Assembly (NCBI GenBank): GCA_002633005.1
Contig: NMRA01000049.1
Location: forward strand, 83,089 to 147,088
Source: Phoronis australis
Lineage: Eukaryota; Phoronida; Phoronidae
DNA length: 64,000 nucleotides
Direction of reading: 5' to 3'
Under the pieces are notes generated by a model. That model saw nothing but the letters and a program-made list of their open reading frames with translations. It ran no database searches and was not told the origin of the DNA. Positions 23,899 to 34,858 of the stretch are shown here, piece by piece; position 1 is the stretch's first letter; the number at the start of each line of letters is the position of its first letter. Made by a program: the position numbers and the translations under genes.

Positions 23899-23996
23899 GC
23901 TGAGTCACACCACACAAGGCCAGAAGACAATCCAAAATGAACAGTATTGGCAAGTGTCAGATAAATACATGTAGAGAAAACAAGGAAACAGTGTAA

Positions 23997-24216
23997 GGAG
24001 GCAGTGTGGCTTAGCAGGACAAGTGTCTATTTCCTGTACTGAAGGACGTGGGTTCGAGACCCACTGGGATATACTGCTTGACCCTTAAGTCAGGTCTCTG
24101 GCTCCTCAGTTCTTTTTCCTAAAAATTATTACAGTACAAAAAATGGTTCCAGGTGATCAGTACAAATGAGTGGCCTGCGCATGTCAGGTACAAAGTGTAC
24201 CATATTGCCTGCAATT
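23997..24216 (+). mobile_element. tRNA-derived SINE, copy 1
   Basis: The head GGAGGCAGTGTGGCTTAGCA carries a box A-like TGGCTTAGCAGG and a box B-like GGGTTCGAGACC. The body has GCTCCTCAG, then CCAGGTGATCAGT, then GCCTGCGCA and GCCTGCAATTAT. The same order of blocks recurs on the minus strand at 50948-51182. The order of tRNA-like promoter, unrelated body and AT-rich end is that of a SINE. This copy is in the sequence specific to the second haplotype-like block. Confidence 0.8.
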
Positions 24217-24960
24217 ATCATTCACATTCACAATGAACACAAATTTCCTTAAAGAATCATTATTTTTGTTGAGAAATTTGACTACACAAAATTTCGCTTG
24301 CCATGTGTGCTAAATAAGTGAAGAATTACCTCCTTCTTTTGAAAGCAAGTCAGGCAATTTAAGCTCTAGTCGAACACTTTTAACCCTCACACACTGAGGC
24401 AAGTGCTACATAGAACTCCTAAAACTTTTATGGCCATGGGAACACCTTATACAGATCGATCCATTTCATATTTCCCATTCACAAACTTAACCAATGGACT
24501 AGCTATGGGCCAGTTTATGTTTTCAAATTAAAGGCCTCCAGGCGAGATCAGATAACATTTAGCAACTCTGTGATAATGAAAACACTATGGCTCTGCGCAG
24601 TGGTGGATCTATGATATCACCAACAGGGTCTGTCCTTCTGTGGGCATGAGCAAAAAAATAAAGCCAATGGAATGATGGCCTCTTTACTGTGTTACTGTGG
24701 CATTACAACAGTCTAAACCTTTCAAGATATCGTCAGAGAAGAGCACTTTCGCCACAGCAGACCTACATGATACAGGCGCGTTTCATCCCCAGACCCCCAC
24801 AGTGTGCCAACATAGACTATAATACATGGACCGTCACCTCCGTATATTTTCTGTGGACGAAATGAGTGATCTTACGCGTAAGCCATGACGTCACTATTCA
24901 GTGGCGACACCTGGCAGACATAGCATGTTTTACTTCGGGCTAGTTCGTTGTCTGCTAATT

Positions 24961-25017
24961 ATGGTCGGCTGTTGTGTGGTCGGGTGCTCGGCCGCACAGG
25001 CAAAATGTAACTATTGA
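24961..25017 (+). pseudogene. THAP-domain N-terminus fragment, second copy
   Basis: Copy of 18465 at an offset of 6496 bases, reading MVGCCVVGCSAAQAKCNY then TGA. It keeps Gly before the second Cys, closer to THAP consensus. It stands or falls with the other copy. Confidence 0.3.
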
Positions 25018-25306
25018 AAGACATTTCAATGCCAAAAATTTTTTTTCGTTGCAAAAGACAGCAACATAGATGCAAGAATTTCCCGTCGCAATACATTAAT
25101 CGGAAGCTGAGTTTTCTATGTTTAGAGGACAGCGCCTCCTCTAAGATATTAGGCAAGAAAATGCCAGAGTTGCAAATCTGCAGTCTATAATTTATGCTGC
25201 CACTGCTAAATGGTCTTACTTTAGCTTAGCCAGGGCTTTATTCATAGCTCAGTGCACCCAATGGGTATAAAGCTATGGTTGTGCCATCTGATGCCAATCA
25301 ACTTAC

Positions 25307-25519
25307 CCCCTTCTTCTAATAGCAGTTTTAGGCAGTTGAGGCTCTTGTTAGACACAGCGGTGTAAACAGCCGTTCTGCCACAGGCATCTTGCATGTCCAA
25401 ATACTGTTTCTCTTTACTGCACAGCAAGCAACTCATCAGCTCAGCGTTATCATAGATGGCTGCCTGGATAAGCATTTTACCACGCTCCTCTGCTTCCATC
25501 TTGATTAACGTGTCACAAT
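25307..25519 (-). CDS. Ankyrin-repeat protein exon 1, second copy (haplotype 2)
   Basis: It encodes the same 70 residues as 18811-19023, with identical acceptor (CTTTAAAG) and donor (GGGG|GTAAGT) and phase 1 at both ends. If the duplication were real, the transcript could carry the exon twice without a frameshift. However, flanking introns are also near-identical for kilobases and the block boundary is an N, so an allelic copy is the simpler reading. Confidence 0.85.
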
Positions 25520-26565
25520 CTTTAAAGAACACAACCATTAAGTTACAACATCATCCATTAGCATTTTGCTCACCATTGAAGAAACATTGCCGGTTTTTCA
25601 ACTGAAACACACATTTTTCGGAATTATTATTACAAGACGTAATTTATACACACTTTTTAAGAGACAATAAGTGAAGCACCCCGAAGATCAACACTTGATG
25701 AAAGAATTTAAAAATTTAAAGGTGAGATCAATAATGAAACCAAGAACATAAACAATCATGAACCCTATGCTTATTACACGTCCAATATATTAGATAGCCC
25801 ATAAGGAGATCTATTTATGAACCAAATTTGAAAAGGTTAATAGGTTCACAGAGTTAGAGAAACGCAAACATAATTCGAAAAATGGCCGTCACAACGCCCC
25901 AGAACAACAGTTCTCAGGCTATTGACTAGTAAAACACTGGGTGTAAATTTCAAGTCGAGCAGACGAAAACTGTGATCTCTAGCACAAATACGATAGGCTA
26001 ACAAATCGAAGAAGCTCCTGTAATAATCTAGTCAACAAAAGAGCAGATATCTGAGCAGTAAACCTTGAATATCTCGAGAACAGTAAGTCATTACAAGTAA
26101 CTTACACAAACTGATAGCCCTTAAAAACACCTATCCGCATACCAAATTTCAGACAGATCTGTCAAGGGACGTCGAAGATACAGCACAAAAACTTGGTTAT
26201 ATCAGGAGACCAGTCAGTCCTCGGAAAATATCAAATTACTTGAGAATAGTAAGAACTAGCGAAAAATAAATTGACAGCCATTGGAATGATCTATCCACAG
26301 AAACAAAAATCAGAAAAATGCGACCAAAAACAGCAGAGCTATTGGCTCTGCAAACGAAAAAAGGAAAAAATGGCTGCCACAGCACCATCTTGTATCAGAT
26401 TTTAACAAAAACGATAAGCTTTGAGCCAATCACGAGACATATGTTGTGTGCACATTTCACGTTGATCCGATAAGAATTGTGATCTGTAGCATGCGAACAA
26501 GAAACAAAGACAAACAAATTTTATGACAAAGCAACATGCTTGGAGAAATTTCACCAAATAATATA

Positions 26566-27839
26566 AAAGCAACGCAGAGCGTTGAAATGCACCCACGAAT
26601 GCACCGCAAACGGTGTGCTTTAAGGGGTTTTTATTTGTGCCATAAAAATGTCCACCAGATGGTGCAAAATATTTAAAATACATCCAAAAACCGGAAAATG
26701 TCACTGTATTTTAACACATTTCATGAAAATCTATACAGGAACATTAGAGAAACAGAGGTAAACGGAAAAAAAATCAAATTGCCACTAGGGGGCACAGCAT
26801 TCGTCAGATCCGCCTGAAAGTTGTCGTCTTCCGTTGTCAACTTCACATAAATACACTTTCTAAATTTAATAAAGATCCTGAAGAGGGCTTAGGAGATACA
26901 GCTATGGGCGCAAAACAAACAAAAGTGCCAATAGGAGGTGCCACAGTAATCAAAGTCGTTGGAAAATCATCGTCAACCTCCCTCTTCACACTAAGAACAT
27001 ATAAGCCAATTTTCATGATCATCCTAAGAGTGGTTTGGTTGACAGAGAGCGGATGCCAAAAACAGACTAGAAAACAGTAAAAATGGCCATTGGATGACGC
27101 AATATGTGTCGAATCTGTCCAAAAACGGGAAAATGTCGTTTCTTTAACAGAAACCTACTTACTAAATTTCCTGAAAATTCGTCAACTGGAACTTCCGAGA
27201 GAAAGAGGAAAATGGTAAAAATGAAATTGCCACTAGGGGGCACAGTGTTTGTCGGATCCATCTGAAAGTCATCGTCTTCCTTTGTCAACGTCATATAAAT
27301 ACATGTGCTAAATTTAATAAAGATCCTACAGAGGGCTTAGGGCTATGAGTGCAAAAACTGTCACTAGGAGGCACCACATTAATCGAAGTCGTTGGAAAAT
27401 CATCGTCAACCATTCTCTCCATAGTAGGAACATACATGGCAAGTTTCACAATCATCCTTAGAATGGTTTGGTTGATAGAGGGGCGGATGCCAAAAAACAG
27501 ACTTGAAAATAGTAAAAATGGCCACTTTTAATATGGTGCAAAATGCCTTGAATCCATCCAAAAACAGGAGGGTAGCGTCATCTCAAAAATAGATGCTTGT
27601 GTGCCAAATTTCATGAAAATCGGTTGAGGACCTTTAAGAGAGGCAAACGTAAAAAACAAAATTGCCACAAGGGGGCATAGCGGTATTCGGGTCGGTCCGA
27701 AACTCGTAGCCCTCTGTCCTCAACACCATAGGAACACACCTGTCAAATTTCAATAAGATCCAAGGGGTTTAGGACGCCAGACGCCCAGACAGAGATGATG
27801 GCAATAGCACCCACGTATGAATATGTGGGCACATAAAAA
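26566..27839 (+). mobile_element. CTCF-motif higher-order repeat element, diverged copy
   Basis: It starts GCAACGCAGAGCGTTGAAAT and ends CCCACGTATGAATATGTGGG followed by CACATAAAAA. Monomer openings are visible at about 26650, 26779, 26929, 27086, 27230, 27360 and 27665, several mutated (CCATTGGATGACGC, TCACTAGGAGGC). The right two-thirds recur at 28267-29111. Confidence 0.78.
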
Positions 27840-27988
27840 TTCTCACAACAAGGCCCAGCGCTAGTCAGATTGGTCCAAAAGTTGCCGTTGTCATTTGTTG
27901 TCAAATTCATGTAAGTCTAGAACAAAAAAATTTGCATTAGGGGATGCCACAGTAATCAGACCCATCCAACAATCAACGTCAAATGTCA

Positions 27989-28265
27989 ATTACCGTAATC
28001 GTTCGGGTTAACGCCCATGCTCAGTTAACCGCCCATCCCCGACTTTAAGTGGATTTCCGATTTAACCGCCCACTGCTCAGTTAAGCGCCCCCCTGCGATT
28101 TTTGAAGATTTCCAGTTAAGCGCCCACCTCTCGGTTAAGCACCCATCCCGACTTTTAAAGAATGAAGATTTAGCGCCTATTGCTAAGGAAACGCGCGATT
28201 CCCTGACTTTTAGAAAAAGATCGATGATCACAATGAGTGCAACGACGCCGGAACTCCGAGACGGT
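27989..28265. mobile_element. DNA-transposon or MITE end with GTTAAGCGCCCA repeats, cut by N
   Basis: It begins ATTACCGTAATCGTTCGGG and then has iterated units close to CAGTTAAGCGCCCACCNCTC spaced about 30-60 bp. The related copy of the block at about 29260 lacks it (AAATGTCA runs straight into TGTGTCAAAG), so it is an insertion. Its right end is lost at the N at 28266. A related, longer element may occupy 37530-38870. Confidence 0.6.
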
Positions 28266-28266
28266 N
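28266..28266. other. Single-N assembly junction
   Basis: After GAGACGGT comes N, and then the sequence jumps back to a copy of about 26990 onward (AAGAACATATAAGCCAATTTTC). It has the same pattern as the N at 19948. Confidence 0.85.
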
Positions 28267-29260
28267 ACAAAGAACATATAAGCCAATTTTCATAATCATC
28301 CTAAGAGTGGTTTGGTTGACAGAGGGCGGATGCCAAAAACAAACTAGAAAATAGTAAAAATGGCCATTGGATGGAGCAATATGTGTCGAATCTGTCCAAA
28401 AACGGGAAAATGTCGTTTCTTTAACAGAAAGCTACTTACTAAATTTCCTGAAATTTCGTCAACTGGAACTTCAGAGAGACAGAGGAAAATGGTAAAAATG
28501 AAATTGCCACTAGGGGGCACAGTGTTCGTCGGATCCGTCTGAAAGTCATCGTCTTCCTTTGTCAACGTCATATAAATACACGTGCTAAATTTAATAAAGA
28601 TCCTACAGAGGGCTTAGGGCTATGAGTGCAAAAACTGTCACTAGGAGGCACCACATTAATCGAAGTCGTTGGAAAATCATTGTCAACCATCCTCTCCATA
28701 GTAGGAACATACATGGCAAGTTTCACAATCATCCTTAGAATGGTTTGGTTGATAGAGGGGCGGACGCCAAAAAACAGACTTGAAAATAGTAAAAATGGCC
28801 ACTATATGGTGCAAAATGCCTTGAATCTATCCGAAAACAGGAGGGTAGCGTCATCTCAAAAATAGATGCTTGTATGCCAAATTTCATGAAAATCGGTTGA
28901 GGACCTTTAAGAGAGGCAAACGTAAAAACAAAATTGCCACAAGTAGGCATAGCGGTATTCGGGTCGGTCCGAAACTTGTAGCCCTCTGTCCTCAACACCA
29001 TAGAAACACACCTGTCAAATTTCAATAAGATCCAAGGGGTTTAGGATGCCAGACGCCCAGACAGAGATGATGGCAATAGCACCCACGTATGAATATGTGG
29101 GCACATAAAAATTCTCACAACAAGGCCCAGTGCTAGTCAGATTGGTCCAAAAGTTGCCGTTGCCATTTGTTGTCAAATTCATGTAAGTCTAGAACAAAAA
29201 AAATTGCATTAGGGGATGCCACAGTAATCAGACCCATCCAAAAATCAACGTCAAATGTCA
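28267..29260. repeat. Second copy of 26990-27988
   Basis: About 1 kb near-identical to 26990-27988 at an offset of about 1277, including the 3' end of the CTCF-motif element and the sequence after it. It continues past 29260 where the first copy carries the 27989 insertion. It is probably the alternative haplotype without the insertion. Confidence 0.85.
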
Positions 29261-29732
29261 TGTGTCAAAGTTCACAATGATCCTTCGAGTGGCTTGGGGA
29301 AGAAAGAGGAAGACATCAAAAACATAGTCATAAAAATGGCCACACATTTAAGTATGGTGTTGGGTAATTTGTCTATAAATTCCGCAAAGGTGTATCTAAT
29401 GTCAACAAAAAAACATAAGTGGGAGAGTTAAGGCTTCTTATTTACAGTCCAAGGTTTACATCATTCAATGGCTATCAGGAGCCTCAACACATAACTGAGC
29501 AGGTTACAGTAACTATCAGTCATTTAACAGTGACAAATATCATTTAGATAGCAGAGACAAACCTTTTCGTTCTTATTCAGACCGTGACAAATACCATAAC
29601 AGACTGAAATAGCTGGGCTTTTCACTTGACCTTGAAACATGCTGTCAAGTTCAAGGTTAGTGAAAGTGAAAGTGAAAGCCAAGTAGAAATTGTAAGCGTT
29701 TCATACCAATAAATCATAGAATTCCCCCCCCC

Positions 29733-30137
29733 NNNNNNNNNNNNNNNNNNNNNNNNNNNNNNNNNNNNNNNNNNNNNNNNNNNNNNNNNNNNNNNNNNNN
29801 NNNNNNNNNNNNNNNNNNNNNNNNNNNNNNNNNNNNNNNNNNNNNNNNNNNNNNNNNNNNNNNNNNNNNNNNNNNNNNNNNNNNNNNNNNNNNNNNNNNN
29901 NNNNNNNNNNNNNNNNNNNNNNNNNNNNNNNNNNNNNNNNNNNNNNNNNNNNNNNNNNNNNNNNNNNNNNNNNNNNNNNNNNNNNNNNNNNNNNNNNNNN
30001 NNNNNNNNNNNNNNNNNNNNNNNNNNNNNNNNNNNNNNNNNNNNNNNNNNNNNNNNNNNNNNNNNNNNNNNNNNNNNNNNNNNNNNNNNNNNNNNNNNNN
30101 NNNNNNNNNNNNNNNNNNNNNNNNNNNNNNNNNNNNN
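29733..30137. other. Scaffold gap (405 N)
   Basis: A run of N preceded by a C homopolymer (CCCCCCCCC) and followed by TATTACTACATG. The reading frame that spans it is meaningless. Confidence 0.99.
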
Positions 30138-32609
30138 TATTACTACATGTATTGTTAGAACATTATAGGAAGCCACCAGTACCTACAGGTTAGTCCTAAC
30201 GAAATCTGTAGGCGAAAAATTCATAACAAACCTCACTTGTCATGAACTTGAGCCGAGTGATACTCTGCCAAATTCATTAATGAACGATTGAATAACAAGG
30301 CCAACTACAGCGGCTGGGCTAAGTGTAATTAATTCTGGTATACAGTACAAACATCGCAACACCGAACACACAATATAAAAATAATTGAGTAAAACTACTA
30401 TACAGTTAGAATATCTTGGCGATTAAACTGTCTTGCAAAAATATGGAAAATAAATTAAGACGGGGAAAACTAAGATACCGGAGGTCTCCCACCACTTTGT
30501 TCGGTGGCTGCCGGCGGCCAACAGAGAACCTGTGGAATACCAACTGGTGGCGAAATAATTTCAGAAAGAAAACTTGGTATGGTGCCAAAAGGCGTTATAC
30601 AAATAAATGAGTTTAAAGTAAAAGGAAGAATTTTTTCTCCACGTTTATTAGATAACCAAGTAAGTGATACATAAGAGAAACAAGTCTTTACAGACATGAA
30701 TCACTGGTTGTAACTAGTGCTAAGGCAAGAGCTGTCTGAGACACAGTCATGTGTCTCACACACACGCACACACAAAACCTGCTTATATTGTATACTAAAT
30801 ATTGTGCTGGAATATGGTTGTCGTTTACAAATTATTCTAAGCATCCATTTTTGTGAAAATGATACTTAAGCTTATTTTCAGATAACAACCCAGTTTGATT
30901 TTGACGACTGCAATGAATGGTACCTGCCAACGCAATCGGTGGGAGAAGATGTCTCTTCTTTCTAGACATAAAATAACATTAAGTGACTTGCTTCTCTTCC
31001 CACTAAATCCACATATAACAGTGAAAGCATATAAATTTTTGCTTATTTGCTTAGTTGTCTACAGATGATAGAAACTACGATATTTTTGTTAGAAAGATTT
31101 CATGAAAGAACAGTCAAAGTAAAAGGAAGAATTCCCGTTTGGCCTGAAACATTCGTATTAGCTACTACACGGCGGAGCAAGACCGCATGGCCTGCGTGGA
31201 CATCTGTGCTCCGCGTTGCACGATGAACACATTAATTAGGTCCGTGGGCATTGAATGGGTGAAATGTGCACGACAAAGAGATTAAAAAATACTGGGTCAT
31301 GCTCCTAACATTACAACATTTTTCCATCGCCGACACCCAGCTCTACGCTCCCACCAATTGCAGAATTTTTAAATTTAGACACCGGATGTGATTTAAATTT
31401 TTGTCACGTTTTAAAATATGTTAATCATCGAAAATCAAAGTCAATTTAACGAGTGATTATTTTCCCGGCGAAGTGACACGGCAACTGCCATGGAATTACT
31501 TTGCTGTTACTTTGTCATGTCCGTGCAGCAAATATGAAGCACAATTGCGCGTTACTAAAATTCAGGTGAGGAGCGTACTGTTTTGAGATACCGGTAAAAC
31601 ATGTTTTGCTTGTTGCAACATCGCTGTCTGTGGATGTTTTTTTCTCTACTTAACATTTTTAACGGCCAGTAAAACCAGTACTGATTTGCTGCCAAGTACG
31701 CAGAAATCCGCTCACACGTGTCACATTGCAATTGCCCAGGCTACTACTTCGCATCAGTTTCATGATATGACAATAAAGATAAGACATTTGCCGATCTAGA
31801 AAAAATTTCCTGTAAGGGGTACTCTTTCTGAAATTTGACGTACCCTCGCGATGAGTCAGGGCTCATCTCAGCAGTGTTGGCTGCCGGAGATGCGACATAT
31901 TTTCAAATTTATGATTGCATTAAATACCACTCCTTAAATGCAAAGAACAGATAAAATTTGGACAATAAATAATCAAATTTGTATAAAAAGAGCCAAAATG
32001 AGAATCAGAAACAACCAAACAAAATAACAATATGCTCACGGTGATATCAATACATTTTCGTGGAAATCATTCTTTGACTGATGTACAGGGAACTCAGGTC
32101 ACAGAAACAGTCGACGATTTTTCGCTCTCGGCCGAGGTACAAAATTGTGCTCAAAAAGTCTTTTAGTTTGATAACAGAAAGGAGGTAAATATTATGCCTT
32201 GTTACATTACTTAATTTTGTATACATTTTTAAGTTTTCGAACTAGATTACCCTTTGAGATAAGGACGTAAAGGAAAATTTGAAATAAATAAATCCAATAG
32301 AAGCCAATTAGGACTGAGAATGATAAATTGCCAATGAGCGCATAACACATGGGGTACTCCTGACCAGTACTTTTTGACAGGGAGGGACCTGCCAAGAAAT
32401 TATTGGTATTCCCACCCTTTTAGAGAATTGGCAAGAGAAATATCCATCATTTCAGCAAGTTAGGTTAAGAAAATGCTCACCGAGAAACTGTAGATTTTAT
32501 AATCTATAAAACAAAAAACAGGCATGAAACCTACTGCAGTGTGGTGATTAGTGTAATAGGCCCGGCCTTGAGGTCGAAATACGCCTGATGCACCGCAAAA
32601 GACATCAGG
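30138..32609. other. No gene seen; possible CpG-containing promoter-like stretch
   Basis: 31140-31560 is richer in CpG than its surroundings (CGGCGGAGCAAGACCGCATG, CTCCGCGTTGCACG, TTTCCCGGCGAAG). It could be a promoter, for instance of the minus-strand ankyrin gene, but no start exon could be fixed. A short CA repeat lies at about 30755-30775. Nothing else is recognisable. Confidence 0.35.
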
Positions 32610-33250
32610 ACACCTGCAGTATGGAAAGCTAAAGTGGAAACAATTCTAGGACATAGATTCTCCATTCAAGAAGAATTAAATTCTAGGCAGGACCAATTAA
32701 CAATATACCCTAAACCAAAATTTATCGTGTCAGAACCTATAATTTATTACATCATAACCAAAATTCAACACCTCAGGACTGAAAATTTATCATGCTAGAA
32801 CATTAAATTTAACACACCAGGATGCAAAATTTATAACATACAATTTCTTGCCAGAAGAAAAATTATTGCCAGGAAAAAATTTCAGGCCAGGAGAACATTT
32901 CTAATTGCCAAGAGAAAATTTCATGCCAGGAGACCACGTGTGACAATGACACTGTCTGGCATGAAATTTTACCTGACGTGAAATTTTCCTTATGTTTGAA
33001 ATTTTCCTGATGTGTGAAATTTTCCTGACGTGAAATTTTTCAAACGTAATAAATTTTGTGTACTGGAGTGAAAAATTTTCGGTCCAGACTTGTTAAATTT
33101 TGGTTCTGACATGATAAATTATAGTTCCTGGCAAGATGAATTTTGGTTTTGAGTATATTTCTTGGTCCTGCAGAGAATAAAAATTTTTAATGGAAAATTT
33201 GTGTCCGGCAATTTTTCCCACTTTGGCTTTCCATACTACAGATACCTGTG
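32610..33250. repeat. Large foldback element with inverted arrays of about 20-bp units
   Basis: The outer arms are CAGTATGGAAAGCTAAAGTG (from 32617) and CACTTTGGCTTTCCATACTA (to about 33238), inverse of each other with few changes. Inside, the left half iterates a unit near GAACCAAAATTTATC(N)TGCCAG about every 19-22 bp. The right half iterates its reverse complement (CTGACATGATAAATT, CCTGACGTGAAATTTT). The turn is at about 32930-32960. It does not encode protein. Confidence 0.75.
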
Positions 33251-33332
33251 TCAAAAAGGTATCCTGTTGCACTGATCCTATCCCATAAAAAGAACCTTTT
33301 ACACGTAGGGAAACAAGTCATCAAAAGCTTAC

Positions 33333-33390
33333 CATTCGGAGCATCACCATCCATATACAGTACATTTGGAGTTAACCCCCAAGAACAATG
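33333..33390 (-). CDS. Candidate exon, unassigned
   Basis: 58 nt with donor CGAATG|GTAAGC and a possible acceptor GTGTCAG|CATTG. It is open in phase 0 and reads HCSWGLTPNVLYMDGDAPN. It ends in phase 1, compatible with ankyrin exon 1 (joined ...GDAPN-D-CDTLIKM). The acceptor tract is G-rich and poor. It could be the exon before exon 1 of the ankyrin gene or an accident. Confidence 0.25.
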
Positions 33391-33560
33391 CTGACACCCC
33401 CCTTCCCCTTGGCATAACACATGCAGGTACCCCTCCAAATGAAGAGCTCACTTTACCCAAAACATAAAGTAATGAGACGGCCAAAAAGATGAACATGAAT
33501 AGATGATAGGTGCCTATAAGCTGTGACTATCTGCATTAAAAACAATTCAAATAAACTCAC

Positions 33561-33625
33561 CAGATGGAATAATAGTATTCAAGAATCATTGAGCTGATTG
33601 TTCCTGATGACCCGGGAAATGTTAT
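33561..33625 (-). CDS. Candidate exon, unassigned
   Basis: 65 nt between acceptor CTATTTACAG|ATAAC and donor CATCTG|GTGAGT, both good. It is open in one frame only, reading ITFPGSSGTISSMILEYYYS and I, ending in phase 2. It does not join in phase to the 33333-33390 candidate, so at most one of the two belongs to the ankyrin gene as drawn. No family is recognised. Confidence 0.25.
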
Positions 33626-34054
33626 CTGTAAATAGTCAGTTATGATAAGTTAAAAATGACGTGTGTCGAGACCCAATAAAATTAGGAAACTGGTAATTAC
33701 ATTCTTTAAAATCCCTTATAAGAAAACGTAAAATAAACAATAGCTTACATGCCCAAATGAATGTGGCTCCGACATCAGGTATGATGAATAAGATAAGTGG
33801 CATGAAAGGCAATATTATACAAACCAGTGTTCAGAACTACAAACTAGAGGATCAAGAGAAAATGACAAAAAGAAGAGAAAATGATAATAATCATACGTAG
33901 TGGCTCGTCGACCTATGCTTTAATAAAGACACAGGATTTTAAAGTGTTTTACCAGTTTCTACAGTTATGATAACAAGACGGTTTACAAGCTGGAGTGCCG
34001 ATCATTAGTCGGCAGACTTCCAGGTGCAGTGCCTCAGAGGACAGCCAAGTACTA

Positions 34055-34110
34055 CAAGAGCAATGTGGAGCATTCATATACGCCCACCATGTGCACCATC
34101 GCATACAGTC
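34055..34110 (+). repeat. 5' end fragment of CTCF-motif element
   Basis: AAGAGCAATGTGGAGCATTC, then ATACGCCCACCATGTGCACC, matching the 5' ends at 12310, 21899 and 34859. It breaks off into an R2 repeat at 34137. Confidence 0.6.
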
Positions 34111-34136
34111 CAGATGCAAGAGAAGACCATTACTTT

Positions 34137-34225
34137 AACAGGGCTTGGAATGACCAATGACAAAAAATCGAAATCAAAAAGAGGAAATCCTCTTATCATG
34201 ACAGAGGAAAATTCCAAGCCCTGTT
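34137..34225. mobile_element. Short MITE, family R2, copy 3 (perfect terminal inverted repeats)
   Basis: 89 bp bounded by AACAGGGCTTGGAAT and its exact reverse complement ATTCCAAGCCCTGTT. An internal second pair (GAGGAAATCCTC) can form a smaller hairpin. It is an internally deleted member of the family at 1262, 4326 and 34608, and it defines the family's ends. Confidence 0.7.
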
Positions 34226-34607
34226 ATAAACACAAAAACAAAAGAGAGCAATGGTAGTAAACCTAAAGTAGCCTCTAAAACGTTGAAAGCAAGTCAGCCA
34301 TGCTGTCTTCAATAGATGGAAGCAAGGTGGGCAACAACTTACTACTTAAAAGCAGGAAAACAATGAAAAGACCACTAGGGAGGGCTATGGAGATCAAAAC
34401 CAGGCTTGTAGTGTCATCTATGTAATAGTAACATATTTGCCAAATCTCATTACTAACCTTTTGCGTATATTTAGGTACCGAAATATTTTATAATTTCTTC
34501 ATGAGCAATCAAATACTGCAATAATCGTTCAGCATATTCGGTCGAATCATAACCAAGATAAATATATCCTCCATAGCTTCAGACATTTCATGACACATAA
34601 ACTGAAT

Positions 34608-34850
34608 CAGGGCTTGGAATGACCATTGACAAAAAAGAGGACATTTTCCAGGTGATGTATTGCTCCAAAAATAAATAGGTTTGTGTGATAGAAACATTTT
34701 TTGTTGTAAAATTTAAATGAAATAAAGGTCTTTGCATGAATAAAGTCAAAATAATCATAAAGAGACGAAAAAAGACGGAACTGGAAATCAAATAAGAGAA
34801 AATTGAAACCAAAAAAGAGAAAATCCTCTTAAAAGAGGAAAATTCCCGGC
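34608..34850. repeat. MITE-like repeat, family R2, copy 4
   Basis: It begins CAGGGCTTGGAATGACCATT and ends AAAAGAGGAAAATTCCCGGC. The interior matches copies 1 and 2 (AAATGAAATAAAGG, CATGAATAAAGTCAAAATAA). It directly abuts the CTCF-motif element at 34859. Confidence 0.65.
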
Positions 34851-34858
34851 TGAATATC

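Larger units (their letters stand above)
19949..26446. repeat. Duplicated block, second copy (probable haplotype 2 with insertions)
   Basis: It begins with a copy of 17395-17990. It then carries an insertion of about 640 bp (about 20527-21165) and a short shared stretch (ACAATGTGCTGC(T/G)ATTGAAAG at about 21168). A second insertion of about 3.3 kb (about 21217-24548) holds a CTCF-motif element and a SINE. It rejoins the shared sequence at CTCTGTGATAATGAAAAC. Similarity then runs to about 26440. Relative to the first copy it looks like the same locus with two extra insertions. Confidence 0.8.

Noticed and set aside
22257-23953. Many 60-106-codon frames with PPSGNF-like peptides on the minus strand, also at 27067, 28344, 28735, 36282
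   Set aside because: They are translations of the 150-bp monomers of the CTCF-motif element. They recur wherever the repeat does and have no other coding evidence.
29622-30176. 184-codon minus frame
   Set aside because: It runs through the 405-N scaffold gap.
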